21,344 nucleotides of DNA from an uncultured Lachnospiraceae bacterium. Lineage in GTDB: Bacteria; Bacillota; Clostridia; Lachnospirales; Lachnospiraceae. Position numbers and translations under genes: made by a program. The DNA is taken from the NCBI GenBank assembly GCA_910577115.1, contig CAJTMC010000055.1, positions 1 to 21,344 of the forward strand, read 5' to 3'. Shown here one piece after another: positions 5,777-13,158 of the stretch; position 1 is the first letter of the stretch, and every line of letters begins with the position of its first letter. The notes below the pieces were generated by a model, which was given only the letters and a program-made list of their open reading frames with translations, searched no databases and was not told the DNA's origin.

Positions 5777-6171
5777 AAATATTTAACAGAATCAGAGAAT
5801 TTCTTAACAAAACAATAAGACCGGTAGCAGGTGCAGATGATGAACGGCTGCTGGAATGGCTTGGAATATCGGGAACGCCAAAGAAAGTATTAGGTGAAGT
5901 AACCTATTTTACGTGCCTCAAAATGTTATCCGAAACGTTAGGGAAAATGCCGGTTAAATTCTACCAGCAGACGGAACGGGGAATTGAGGAGGCAGCGCCA
6001 AACGCAGCTTATAATCTGCTAAAAACACGCCCGAATCCGCAAATGACACCTACAACATTTTGGGGAACGGTCGAAAACAACCGGAACCATTACGGAAACG
6101 CCTATGTATGGATCCAAAGGGAATTTAAAAGGAAAAAGTATGGCGGCGACATGGAAATAAAACATCTGTAG
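5773..6171 (+). CDS. Portal protein, N-terminal part cut by an in-frame TAG
   Basis: 132 aa before the stop at 6169-6171. Contains HK97-family portal signatures: VTYFTCLKMLSETLGKMPVK (a helix that opens the core domain), AYNLLKTRPNPQMTPTTFW, and NRNHYGNAYVWIQREF. The stop falls in exactly the place where related portals read L-W-I-M-P-S, and the following codons continue the portal in the same frame. A one-base change TGG to TAG explains it. With TGG the protein would be 434 aa, a normal portal length. Start ATG 5773 overlaps TerL and has a good AAAGGAGG. Portals form the dodecameric ring through which DNA enters; a truncated product could not do this alone. Sequencing error is possible. Confidence 0.85.
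   Translation: MKIFNRIREFLNKTIRPVAGADDERLLEWLGISGTPKKVLGEVTYFTCLKMLSETLGKMPVKFYQQTERGIEEAAPNAAYNLLKTRPNPQMTPTTFWGTVENNRNHYGNAYVWIQREFKRKKYGGDMEIKHL
6169..6171 (+). other. Amber codon at a conserved tryptophan position
   Basis: TAG in the same frame between two portal pieces, flanked by ATAAAACATCTG and ATTATGCCG. An ATG follows three bases after the stop (6175), so re-initiation is possible. TAG also ends TerS (3999), this portal itself (7080), the connector (9646), the XkdU-like gene (20684) and the collar fibre gene (21067), so it is an ordinary stop in this genome. Confidence 0.85.
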
Positions 6172-6174
6172 ATT

Positions 6175-7080
6175 ATGCCGTCATGCGATACAACGGTGAT
6201 TGTGGACGACAAGGGCGTATTTGGTGCTGCAGGCGATATTTATTACTGGTATACTGACAAATACAGTGGTGAAAGTCATATGTTTCCGTCAGGTGACGTG
6301 ATGCATTTTAAAACATCGGCATCATTTGACGGACTGACCGGCGCGCCGGTGCGGGATATTCTGAAAATGACAATAGAGGGCGGATTGGAAAGTCAGAATT
6401 TTATGAATAACCTGTACAAAGGCGGCTTGACGGCGAGGGCGGCGCTGCAGTATACCGGCGACATGTCCCCAAAACTGGAAAAGAAACTGACGGAAAGACT
6501 AGAAGAATACGCCAACGGTGCAAATAATGCCGGTAAATTTGTCCCGATACCTGTTGGAATGAAACTGGAACCGCTTAACATTAAACTGACAGACAGTCAG
6601 TTTTTTGAGCTGAAAAAGTACAGTGCATTGCAGATTGCGGGAGCGTTCGGCATCAAGCCGAACCAAATAAACGATTATGAGAAAAGCAGCTATGCCAACA
6701 GTGAAATGCAGAATATTTCTTTCTATATTGATACAGCGCTGTATATTTTAAAGCAGTATGAAGAGGAAATGAATTACAAGCTGTTGGATCCGCAGGAAAG
6801 GGCGGAACAAAAATACTGGAAGTTTAACGAAAACGTAATTTTGCGTACCGATGCAAAGAGTCAGGCAGAAATTCTGACCGGATACGTGCAGAACGGCATA
6901 TATACGCCGAATGAAGCGCGGTCATTCATGAATAAGCCGCGCATGGAAGGCGGCGACGATTTGATTTGCAACGGAAATTATATCAAGGTTGCAGACATCG
7001 GGGAAGAGCAGGAGGAAGGAGGCGGCACAGATGCCGAAGGTTTTAAAATTACAAAAGAAAGACAGAAACAACCGTTATAG
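6175..7080 (+). CDS. Portal protein, C-terminal part
   Basis: 301 aa, same frame as the N-terminal piece. It includes GDVMHFKTSASFDGLTGAPV, the conserved FDGLTG region; GLTARAALQYTGDMSPK; the long segment KKYSALQIAGAFGIKPNQI (the conserved IA..FGIP type motif) and YANSEMQNISFYIDTALYI; and the C-terminal ILTGYVQNGIYTPNEARSF, all typical of HK97-type portals. It would have to be made by amber read-through or re-initiation at ATG 6175. No ribosome binding site is visible before that ATG. Its tail overlaps the protease start (7031) by 50 nt, the usual arrangement. The coding sequence shows no other lesion, which points to a recent change. Confidence 0.85.
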   Translation: MPSCDTTVIVDDKGVFGAAGDIYYWYTDKYSGESHMFPSGDVMHFKTSASFDGLTGAPVRDILKMTIEGGLESQNFMNNLYKGGLTARAALQYTGDMSPKLEKKLTERLEEYANGANNAGKFVPIPVGMKLEPLNIKLTDSQFFELKKYSALQIAGAFGIKPNQINDYEKSSYANSEMQNISFYIDTALYILKQYEEEMNYKLLDPQERAEQKYWKFNENVILRTDAKSQAEILTGYVQNGIYTPNEARSFMNKPRMEGGDDLICNGNYIKVADIGEEQEEGGGTDAEGFKITKERQKQPL

Positions 7081-7879
7081 GGAAGTTGGCAGCATTGAAA
7101 TCCGAAACGAGACAGAAACGGCGGCGGATCTTTGTTTTTTCGGGGACATTAACAGCGAAAGTTTGGGGGAATGGCAGAAATATTATCCGGAGGATAAAGC
7201 CCCAAAAGACGTGCAGGACTTTTTAGACCAGCTTGACGGCGTTTCGAAAATCAATGTACATATTAACAGCGGCGGTGGTTCCGTATTTGGCGGAATTGCT
7301 ATTTACAATATCCTAAAGCGCCACAATGCGGAAATAACCGTATATGTTGAGGGGCTGGCGGCGAGCATTGCAAGTGTTATTGCAATGGCAGGCGATCGGA
7401 TTATCATACCGGAAAACGCGCAGATGATGATTCATAAGCCGAGCAGTATCACATGGGGCAACGCGGACGATATGAGAAAGGAGGCAGACATTTTAGACGG
7501 GTGTCAGAAGGTTATTTTAAATACTTATATGCAGCACGCCAAAGAGGGCGTAACGTCGGAACAAATAAACGCACTGATTGATGCGGAGACGTGGAAAAAC
7601 GGCGAGGAATGGCAGGAGTTTTTCGATATTGAGGTATCGGAAAAGAGCAATGCAGCGGCTTGTGTGAGCGATTATTTTGAAAAGTACAACAAACTGCCGG
7701 ATGAGCTGCGGGAAAATCCGGAGCCACAGACCGTTAATATTGGCAGCATGGTCGATGCGATAGCAGCGGCGACGGCACAACGGCTAAAGGAAACGATGCA
7801 GGAAAACCGGACGCCGGAAACGGACGGAGACAGAGAAAAACAGATAGCGGCAATTTTGGAAGACTTGGATTTGATTTAA
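7031..7879 (+). CDS. ClpP-like prohead maturation protease
   Basis: 282 aa from ATG 7031, with AGGAGG (7017-7022) 8 nt upstream; earlier in-frame starts lie inside the portal and lack support. ClpP/S14 features in order: INSGGGSVFGGIAIYN (79-93), the catalytic serine in EGLAASIASVIAMAG (S112), and the catalytic histidine in MMIHKPSS (H135). A later aspartate in ALIDAETW (D184) is a candidate third residue. Phage relatives remove the capsid protein's N-terminal scaffold domain and degrade it within the prohead. Position between portal and capsid gene is the usual one. The C-terminal about 50 residues are polar and helical, as in other phage members. Confidence 0.93.
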   Translation: MPKVLKLQKKDRNNRYREVGSIEIRNETETAADLCFFGDINSESLGEWQKYYPEDKAPKDVQDFLDQLDGVSKINVHINSGGGSVFGGIAIYNILKRHNAEITVYVEGLAASIASVIAMAGDRIIIPENAQMMIHKPSSITWGNADDMRKEADILDGCQKVILNTYMQHAKEGVTSEQINALIDAETWKNGEEWQEFFDIEVSEKSNAAACVSDYFEKYNKLPDELRENPEPQTVNIGSMVDAIAAATAQRLKETMQENRTPETDGDREKQIAAILEDLDLI

Positions 7880-7918
7880 GTCTTTTTTTAATGCAACAAT
7901 TTATAGGAGGAACATTAC

Positions 7919-9289
7919 ATGAACGAAGAATTAAAGAAACTGTTGGACAGCATCAAGGCAAAAAAGCAGGAAGTAAAGGATTTGTGCAAGGCAGGAAAAA
8001 TTGAGGATGCGGCGAATGCGAAGGAAGAGCTGAAAAACTTACAGGCGCAGTTTGATTTGATTTACGATTTAGAGCAGGATGCGCTGAACAATGCACAGCA
8101 GCAGGCGGAGAAGGGAACTGCGAAAAAGATTGTGGATCAGACAAAGAAAGCTGCGGATGCATTTGTGAATGCGGTTAAGGCAATGGTGGGAAAGGGTGAT
8201 TTGTCGGAGGACGACAAAGAGATCCTTAATTCCATGAATGAGGGCAGTGATGAAGACGGCGGTCTGACGGTACCGCAGGACATAAGAACAAAAATCAGGG
8301 AATTGCGCAGATCGGAGGACGCACTGGAAACGCTTGTAAATGTGGAACGTGTAAGCACATTAAGCGGCAGCAGGGTTATTGAGAAACACGCAGATCAGAC
8401 GCCGTTTGACAATATAGATGAGGCGGCGGAGTTTCCGGAAGCACCCACGCCGCAGTTTGAGAAGCTGGATTACAAAGTAAAGAAAAAAGGCGGCATTCTG
8501 AAAATCACGCAGGAGCTTTTGAGCGATACTGCCGAAAATATCATCGGTTATCTGAAAAAGTGGATTGCAAAGAAAGCGAAAGCAACAAGAAACTTTATGA
8601 TTATTGCCAAAATTCGTGAGATTACCAAAGATGCGGAGGTGCCGGTTGCGGGACTGGATGACCTGAAAAGAATTTTCAATATCCTCCTTGATCCGGCAAT
8701 CGCATTAAGCGCATGTGTCGTTACCAATCAGGACGGGTATAACTGGCTCGACACCTTAAAGGATAAGGACGGAAAGTACATTATACAGCCTGATCCAACA
8801 AAACCCATGAGCATGCTGCTGTTTGGCAAATATCCCATCAAGAAAATAAGTAACAAGACACTGCCAAGCACGAAAACAGAAGGCGGCTATAAAGTGCCGA
8901 TTATTTGCGGCGATTTAAAAGAGGCAATTACAATTTTCGATCGTGAGACGCTTACAATTGATATTTCAAACACAGCGGGTAAACTGTGGGAAACCGATCA
9001 GACCGGCATTAAAGTACGCGAACGTTTGGATATTCAGAGCGTGGACGAGGAAGCGGTTATTATGGCAGAGCATTTGATCGAAGCATCGGACGGCGGTACA
9101 ACCGTAGCAAGTTTAGAGCCGGAAGAAAAAGAAACCTATACGCAGGCAGAAATTGGAGAAATGACAAAGGCTAATATTTTAGCGTTGGGTACACAACTTG
9201 GGTACACGATGACAACAACGGAAACAAACACAAAAGAGCAGATCGTTGCTGATTTCATGGCGCAGCAGGCGGCAGCGCAGGGAGCGTAA
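7919..9289 (+). CDS. Major capsid protein, HK97 fold, with C-terminal extension
   Basis: 456 aa. AGGAGG before ATG 7919 and a 39-nt gap from the protease. Residues 1-65 form a charged coiled coil (delta/scaffold domain) to be removed by the upstream protease. The mature part opens around GGLTVPQDIRTKIREL, a standard HK97 start of the shell domain, and contains GGILKITQELLSDTAENI, VVTNQDGYNWLDTLKDKDG and FGKYPIKKIS. From about residue 398 (after ASDGGTTVASLEPEE) there is an extra tail of some 55 residues with EIGEMTKANILALGTQLG and TKEQIVADFMAQQ, which looks like a helix-extended-loop-helix (HeH/SAP-like) unit rather than part of the shell fold. The likeness is weak and unsearched. The shell assignment is firm. 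Confidence 0.93.
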   Translation: MNEELKKLLDSIKAKKQEVKDLCKAGKIEDAANAKEELKNLQAQFDLIYDLEQDALNNAQQQAEKGTAKKIVDQTKKAADAFVNAVKAMVGKGDLSEDDKEILNSMNEGSDEDGGLTVPQDIRTKIRELRRSEDALETLVNVERVSTLSGSRVIEKHADQTPFDNIDEAAEFPEAPTPQFEKLDYKVKKKGGILKITQELLSDTAENIIGYLKKWIAKKAKATRNFMIIAKIREITKDAEVPVAGLDDLKRIFNILLDPAIALSACVVTNQDGYNWLDTLKDKDGKYIIQPDPTKPMSMLLFGKYPIKKISNKTLPSTKTEGGYKVPIICGDLKEAITIFDRETLTIDISNTAGKLWETDQTGIKVRERLDIQSVDEEAVIMAEHLIEASDGGTTVASLEPEEKETYTQAEIGEMTKANILALGTQLGYTMTTTETNTKEQIVADFMAQQAAAQGA

Positions 9290-9310
9290 GAGACAGTGAA
9301 CAAAGATAAC

Positions 9311-9332
9311 GGCGGCGGAGCTTCCTGCCGCC
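9311..9332 (+). other. Hairpin after the capsid gene
   Basis: GGCGGC (9311-9316) pairs with GCCGCC (9327-9332) over a 10-nt loop, without a T run. It lies between the highly expressed capsid gene and the low-copy connector gene and may stabilise the upstream message end or damp read-through. Confidence 0.4.
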
Positions 9333-9352
9333 TGTAAAGGCAGGTGTGCGGC

Positions 9353-9646
9353 ATGGCAATAATAACACTGGAAGAGGTAAAAGAGTACGCGAGAATTGAC
9401 ATCGACGAGGATGATGCGTTATTGGAAACGATGATTACAGCGGCAGAGGAATATTTAAAGAACGCAACCGGAAAGGAATATCCCGAAACGGATGAAAACG
9501 GCAGTAAAATAAACTATATGCTTGAAAAAGTATATTTACAGCTGCTTATAGCTTATTGGTATGAAAAAAGGACACCTGCAGGAGGAGTAGGGGAAGATTT
9601 CAGTTTCATGACAAAATCATTAATGCTGCAGCTGCAGAATAAGTAG
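9353..9646 (+). CDS. Head-tail connector protein, gp6/QLRG type
   Basis: 97 aa from ATG 9353 (an in-frame GTG at 9344 is less likely). Begins MAIITLEEVKEYARIDID, followed by EDDALLETMITAAEEYLKNATG, the recognisable opening of gp6-like connector proteins that start with an L-x-x-V-K-x-Y-L/A-R-I-D motif and a helix ending in a conserved A-x-x-Y segment. The later helix VYLQLLIAYWYEKR is also typical. These proteins form a ring under the portal. Position after the capsid and before the head-closure gene agrees. Confidence 0.85.
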   Translation: MAIITLEEVKEYARIDIDEDDALLETMITAAEEYLKNATGKEYPETDENGSKINYMLEKVYLQLLIAYWYEKRTPAGGVGEDFSFMTKSLMLQLQNK

Positions 9647-9653
9647 GTGAAAT

Positions 9654-10019
9654 ATGGATATAGGGCGAGCAAATAAGCGGATTACGTTCTGCAGGTATGA
9701 AGAAAAAGAAAATGCCTTGTCGCAGATAGAACAGACATTGATAAAGGTAAAGACAGTATGGGCAAGCGTGGAGCCGACAAGGGGCAGGGAATATCAGGAA
9801 GCACAGCGGGTAAGACCGGAGCTGACCTATAAAGTAACAACGCGGTACCATAAAGAGATTGCACCGGACATGCTTATAAAATGGGGCAAACGCTGTTTCA
9901 ACATCGTTTCTGTCATTAATGTGAGGGAACGAAATGAAATGCTGGAAATTATCTGTATTGAAAAAATTGCAAAGGACAGCAAAAAAGGCGGGGTGATGCA
10001 GGATGGCGGAAGGATTTGA
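9654..10019 (+). CDS. Head closure protein (head-tail adaptor)
   Basis: 121 aa, ATG 9654 just after the connector stop. The pattern GRANKRITFCRYEE at the start, then VWASVEPTRGREYQEAQRV, TYKVTTRYHKEI, and the GKRCFNIVSVINVRERNEMLEIICIE strand near the end match the SPP1 gp16 / phage head-tail joiner family, a small beta-barrel that plugs the connector and gives the tail its docking face. The gene overlaps the next gene by 17 nt, suggesting coupled translation. Confidence 0.85.
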   Translation: MDIGRANKRITFCRYEEKENALSQIEQTLIKVKTVWASVEPTRGREYQEAQRVRPELTYKVTTRYHKEIAPDMLIKWGKRCFNIVSVINVRERNEMLEIICIEKIAKDSKKGGVMQDGGRI

Positions 10020-10446
10020 ATTTAGTTTTGAAGGACTGGAAGAGCTGCAACGTGATCTGGAAAAAGCAGTCCAAAAGGCACCTGCGCAGGCGGAAAAAAC
10101 ACTGATAGAGCTTGCAAAGGAATTTAAGAAATCGGCAAAGAAGCGGGCGAAAGAAGACACAAAGCATGTTAATAGGGAAGCGGGCGAGGAAAGAAAGGCA
10201 ATTGCCAACAGGTGGGGACATAAACTGGTGGGTGACCGATTAGGCGCAGCGGCGTTGGTATGGAATAGCGCGCCGCATTTTCACTTGGTGGAAAACGGGC
10301 ACCAGCTTGTGCGTAACGGTCGTGCCATCGGATTCGTTCCGGGCAAACATATCATGGAAAAAACGCGGAATGATTATAAGGAAATTGTGCCGGAGCGTTT
10401 TGAAAAAATGCTCAATGATATTTTAGAGGAGAGTGATTTGGATTAA
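10003..10446 (+). CDS. HK97 gp10-like neck protein
   Basis: 147 aa. ATG 10003 has GGGGTGAT (9989-9996) just upstream inside the previous gene. The start FEFSFEGLEELQRDLEKAV and the middle segments LIELAKEFKKSAKKRAKEDT, HLVENGHQLVRNG and PGKHIMEKTRND are the HK97 gp10 pattern (conserved H-x-V-E-x-G around residues 92-97). This family acts at the neck in tail attachment or completion. Its 3' end overlaps the next gene. Confidence 0.88.
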   Translation: MAEGFEFSFEGLEELQRDLEKAVQKAPAQAEKTLIELAKEFKKSAKKRAKEDTKHVNREAGEERKAIANRWGHKLVGDRLGAAALVWNSAPHFHLVENGHQLVRNGRAIGFVPGKHIMEKTRNDYKEIVPERFEKMLNDILEESDLD

Positions 10447-10882
10447 ATTTACGGAAATAAAGAAGGCGGTGAATGAACTGCTGAAAGAACGGTATCCGCC
10501 GCCGCAATTTAAAATCTATGGGAAAGAGATAAAGGAAGGATATGATGCACCCTGCTTTTTTACGGAGATTTTAGACAGGGGCAGCAGGGCAGAAACAAAA
10601 AACTTTGCAAGAGGCGGCGTTACCGTAAAAATAACATATTTTCAGACGGAGAAAAACGAACTGGATCAGCTTGAAAAGGTTGATGAAATAAAAGACCTTT
10701 TCGGGCTTTTTTTATGTGTCGGGAATCGCAGGCTGACAATCGGCGATTTTGAACACGATTTTATTGGTGAATATCAGGATATTTTGCAGATTAGTATTGA
10801 AATTGATTACAAGGAAAACACGCAGAAAGAAGATACGGCACCGTTGGCGCGGGAAATAGGCGTAGCAGTTACGCAGGGTTAA
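10433..10882 (+). CDS. Tail terminator-like protein (DUF6838 type)
   Basis: 149 aa from GTG 10433, the only start that keeps the full domain (a second in-frame GTG lies 12 codons in); GAGGA lies very close. It overlaps the gp10-like gene by 14 nt. The start IKFTEIKKAVNELLKERYP, then KIYGKEIKEGYDAPCFFTEI and the acidic strand RRLTIGDFEHDFIGEYQDIL match the short tail-terminator proteins found just before the sheath gene in PBSX-like Clostridia phages. A terminator caps the tail and sets its finished length with the tape measure. Family call is from gene order and pattern. Confidence 0.7.
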   Translation: MIWIKFTEIKKAVNELLKERYPPPQFKIYGKEIKEGYDAPCFFTEILDRGSRAETKNFARGGVTVKITYFQTEKNELDQLEKVDEIKDLFGLFLCVGNRRLTIGDFEHDFIGEYQDILQISIEIDYKENTQKEDTAPLAREIGVAVTQG

Positions 10883-10896
10883 AAGGAGGCTAAAAT

Positions 10897-12054
10897 ATGG
10901 GCGCACCAAGTATTGACATTAGTTTTATAGAAAAAGCAATATCGGCTGTTACAAGAGGCGAGAGAGGCATTGTTATGCTGTGGGTAAAAGATACATTGCC
11001 GGCAGCCATGATTAATCCGGTTACGGTAATAACAGAAAGTGACATACCAAAATGCTTATCGGATGTGACAATAGAGCAGATACGACTTGCAATGATCGGC
11101 TATACCAATGCACCTAAGAAGGTGCTTGTTTACTGCATGGGCATTGCAGAGGATGCAGAGGCGGAGGCTGTTGACGCAGGATATAGAAAGGCAATGACGG
11201 CGGCGGAAACAATCCGGTTTGATTATTTGGCAATCCCGACAGTGGAAACCGACGGCAAGGGGGAAGATATTGCAACATGGGTGAAAACCATGAGGGGAAA
11301 CAAGAAAAAGAAGATCAAGGCAGTTTTGCCGAACATTCCGGCAGACAATGAAGGCATCATTAATTTCACGACTGAAAAAAGTGTAAAAACGGAAACCATA
11401 ACCGGAAAAGACGGCGTCAAAATAACAGTGGATCTTGTTTATACGGCTGAACAGTATTGTGCAAGAATTGCAGGTCTGATTGCAGGCACGCCGATGACAA
11501 TTGCCTGCACTTATGCACCGCTGCCGGAGCTGTCAGACTGTACGCGGCTGACAGACAATGATACGCCGGTGGACAAAGGTGAACTTATCATATTTTACGA
11601 CGGCGAGAAGGTGAAGGTAGTAAGAGGTGTCAACAGCTTTGTTACAACAATTGACGGTAAGGGTGACAGCTTTAAGAAGATCAAGATAGTCGAGGCTATG
11701 GACATGATAAATGATGATATTGTCAAAACGGCGCAGGATAGCTATTTAGGAAAGTATGCAAATACCTATTCCAACAAGTGCCTGCTGATAACGGCAATCA
11801 GCAGCTATTTTGCACAGCTAAAGCGTGATGATATTATAAGCAGCTATTCGGTAGGGCTGGACGCGGAGGCAATCCGGATCTATCTGAAAGGGCGTGGGCT
11901 GAAGGCAACGCTTGACGATGGGACGATAAAAGATGTTGACGAGTGCAGTGATGAAGAAATCATTACGGCCGATACCGGTGCGAGCGTATTTCTGACCGGA
12001 AATGTAAAAATCTTAGACGCAATCGAGGATATTAAAATGCCTATTTACATTTAA
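10897..12054 (+). CDS. Tail sheath protein, XkdK-like
   Basis: 385 aa, AAGGAGG before ATG 10897. The N-terminus MGAPSIDISFIEKAISAVTR with GERGIVMLWVKDT is the typical opening (short hook then beta strands). The middle has DYLAIPTVETDGKGEDIATW and AVLPNIPADNEGIINF. The end carries the conserved sheath C-terminal domain: ELIIFYDGEKVKVVRGVNSF, KIKIVEAMDMINDDI, YLGKYANTYSNKCLLITAIS and FLTGNVKILDAIEDIKMPI. The sheath contracts on the tube for injection. Somewhat shorter than the roughly 460-aa PBSX XkdK, within the range of Clostridia relatives. It makes the virion a myovirus type. Confidence 0.92.
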   Translation: MGAPSIDISFIEKAISAVTRGERGIVMLWVKDTLPAAMINPVTVITESDIPKCLSDVTIEQIRLAMIGYTNAPKKVLVYCMGIAEDAEAEAVDAGYRKAMTAAETIRFDYLAIPTVETDGKGEDIATWVKTMRGNKKKKIKAVLPNIPADNEGIINFTTEKSVKTETITGKDGVKITVDLVYTAEQYCARIAGLIAGTPMTIACTYAPLPELSDCTRLTDNDTPVDKGELIIFYDGEKVKVVRGVNSFVTTIDGKGDSFKKIKIVEAMDMINDDIVKTAQDSYLGKYANTYSNKCLLITAISSYFAQLKRDDIISSYSVGLDAEAIRIYLKGRGLKATLDDGTIKDVDECSDEEIITADTGASVFLTGNVKILDAIEDIKMPIYI

Positions 12055-12073
12055 GAAAGAGGGGTAGAGGAAT

Positions 12074-12505
12074 ATGGCGAAAGAATTTAGAGCGGAACAG
12101 GTTATAAACGGAACCTTTGGCGAGGTGTGGATTGACGGCGAATATTTGGCAAATGTAACAGCGTTAAAGGCTGAGGTTACGCTAAAGAAAACGGCAATTT
12201 CAATGGTACAAAGGCTGATGGAAGGGCAGAAAATGACCGGCTTGGAAATGAAAGGTGAAATAAAACTGCACAAGATCAACAGCTTTTTTATAAAAAAGAT
12301 GAACGAATGCTTTAGGCGCGGCAAAATGATGACCTGCACTATTATTTCCAATGTGAAAGATCCTGATGCTTTGGGCGGAGAGCGTATTGCGTTATACAAT
12401 TGTCTTTTCGATAAGATGACACTTGCAGATTGGGAAGCGGGGAAAATGGGTGAGGAAAGTTACAGTTTTACATTTGAAGACTGGGAAATATTAGATAAGA
12501 TTTAA
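12074..12505 (+). CDS. Tail tube protein, XkdM-like
   Basis: 143 aa. ATG 12074 follows GAGGAAT after a 19-nt gap. Begins EFRAEQVINGTFGEVWIDGE, then LANVTALKAEVTLKKTAISM, MTGLEMKGEIKLHKINSFF, and ends with EESYSFTFEDWEILDKI, the standard signature of XkdM-type tube proteins of contractile tails. Forms stacked hexamer rings inside the sheath. Followed by an attenuator-like hairpin, fitting its need for high expression compared with the next genes. Confidence 0.9.
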   Translation: MAKEFRAEQVINGTFGEVWIDGEYLANVTALKAEVTLKKTAISMVQRLMEGQKMTGLEMKGEIKLHKINSFFIKKMNECFRRGKMMTCTIISNVKDPDALGGERIALYNCLFDKMTLADWEAGKMGEESYSFTFEDWEILDKI

Positions 12506-12515
12506 ACAGGAGTCA

Positions 12516-12540
12516 AAGGGCGCGTTTACGCCCTTATTTT
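12516..12540 (+). terminator. Intrinsic terminator or attenuator after the tube gene
   Basis: AAGGGCG (12516-12522) pairs with CGCCCTT (12529-12535) around a 6-nt loop, followed by ATTTT. It sits inside the late operon, so some transcription must pass it; it would lower expression of the chaperone and tape measure compared with sheath and tube. Confidence 0.65.
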
Positions 12541-12568
12541 ATTGATATTGTGAAGGAGAATGAAAAGT

Positions 12569-12976
12569 ATGAATTTAGTAGAAAAATTAATGACGGTAGA
12601 CAGGAAAGAATTTGACAAAATTGAAAAGAAAGAAATCCCAAGCAGGCAGTTATCAAGGCTGCTGGGAACTGATGCAAAGGTAACGATACAGGCGGTGGAC
12701 GGTGATCTTTTTGGCGGTCTGTCTGCAAGTGGATTGGATAAAAACGGCGAAGTGGATTATGGAAGGGCGTTTTCCACCAATGCCAAAATAGCGGCAGCAG
12801 GCATCACGGAACCGAACCTGAAAAATGAGGAATTGTTAAAGTATTTAGGTGTGGCGACGCCGGCAGATGCAGCAAAAAAGATTTTTAGAGGCGAAATCAA
12901 CAAAATTGCATCGGAAATCACGAAGTTAAGCGGATTTGACAATGAAGAGGATATGGATAAAGAAATAAAAAACTAA
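12569..12976 (+). CDS. Tail assembly chaperone (XkdN/gpG-like)
   Basis: 135 aa. AAGGAG (12553-12558) is 10 nt from ATG 12569 and only 1 nt from ATG 12560, so 12569 is the better start. The segment EIPSRQLSRLLGTDAKVTIQ with LKNEELLKYLGVATPADAAK is like XkdN-family proteins, which coat the tape measure during tail assembly. The last codons are ATA AAA AAC TAA, containing the slippery heptamer A AAA AAC right before the stop. A shift of -1 there would fuse it to the next short frame (to 13158), giving about 196 aa, as in the G/GT pair of lambda and the equivalent pairs of many phages. Confidence 0.85.
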   Translation: MNLVEKLMTVDRKEFDKIEKKEIPSRQLSRLLGTDAKVTIQAVDGDLFGGLSASGLDKNGEVDYGRAFSTNAKIAAAGITEPNLKNEELLKYLGVATPADAAKKIFRGEINKIASEITKLSGFDNEEDMDKEIKN

Positions 12977-13023
12977 TTAAAAGCGACAGGGAAGTAAACA
13001 TGGATTATCTTCACTATCGCTTT
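12967..13023 (+). promoter_or_regulatory. -1 frameshift signal: slippery heptamer plus stem-loop
   Basis: A AAA AAC at 12967-12973 in the chaperone's own frame. Six nt later AAAGCGA (12980-12986) can pair with TCGCTTT (13017-13023) around a 30-nt loop, the distance expected of a stimulating structure. Confidence 0.75.
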
Positions 13024-13158
13024 AAAAATTGGAAACCTTTTGAATATATGGGGCTTCCGGAAGGTCAGAAACGCGTAGCGCGGGCATATATGCGGCAGGA
13101 AATTCGGGACAAAGAGGACAGAAACAAGGAAATACAAAAAGCGTTCGGGGGTGATTAA
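12973..13158 (+). CDS. Frameshift extension of the chaperone (gpT-like part)
   Basis: The -1 frame is open from the slippery site through 13158, 61 residues after the shift. From an internal ATG at 13000 it encodes 52 aa (MDYLHYRFKNWKPFEYMGLP then EGQKRVARAYMRQEIRDKED), a charged helical protein overlapping the tape measure start by 8 nt. In tail gene order, a small frame between the chaperone and the tape measure that is reached by -1 frameshift is the norm. ATG 13000 has only a weak ribosome binding site, so the fused product is more likely than a separate protein, but independent translation is not excluded. The motif LPEGQKRVARAYMRQEI looks conserved for such T parts, from memory. Confidence 0.75.
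   Translation, partial: LIKSDREVNMDYLHYRFKNWKPFEYMGLPEGQKRVARAYMRQEIRDKEDRNKEIQKAFGGD

Noticed and set aside
6169..6171. Recoding of TAG as an amino acid in this phage
   Set aside because: TAG ends at least five other genes here (3999, 7080, 9646, 20684, 21067) at sensible places just before the next gene, and read-through of TerS would add only about 18 unrelated residues before a TAA.
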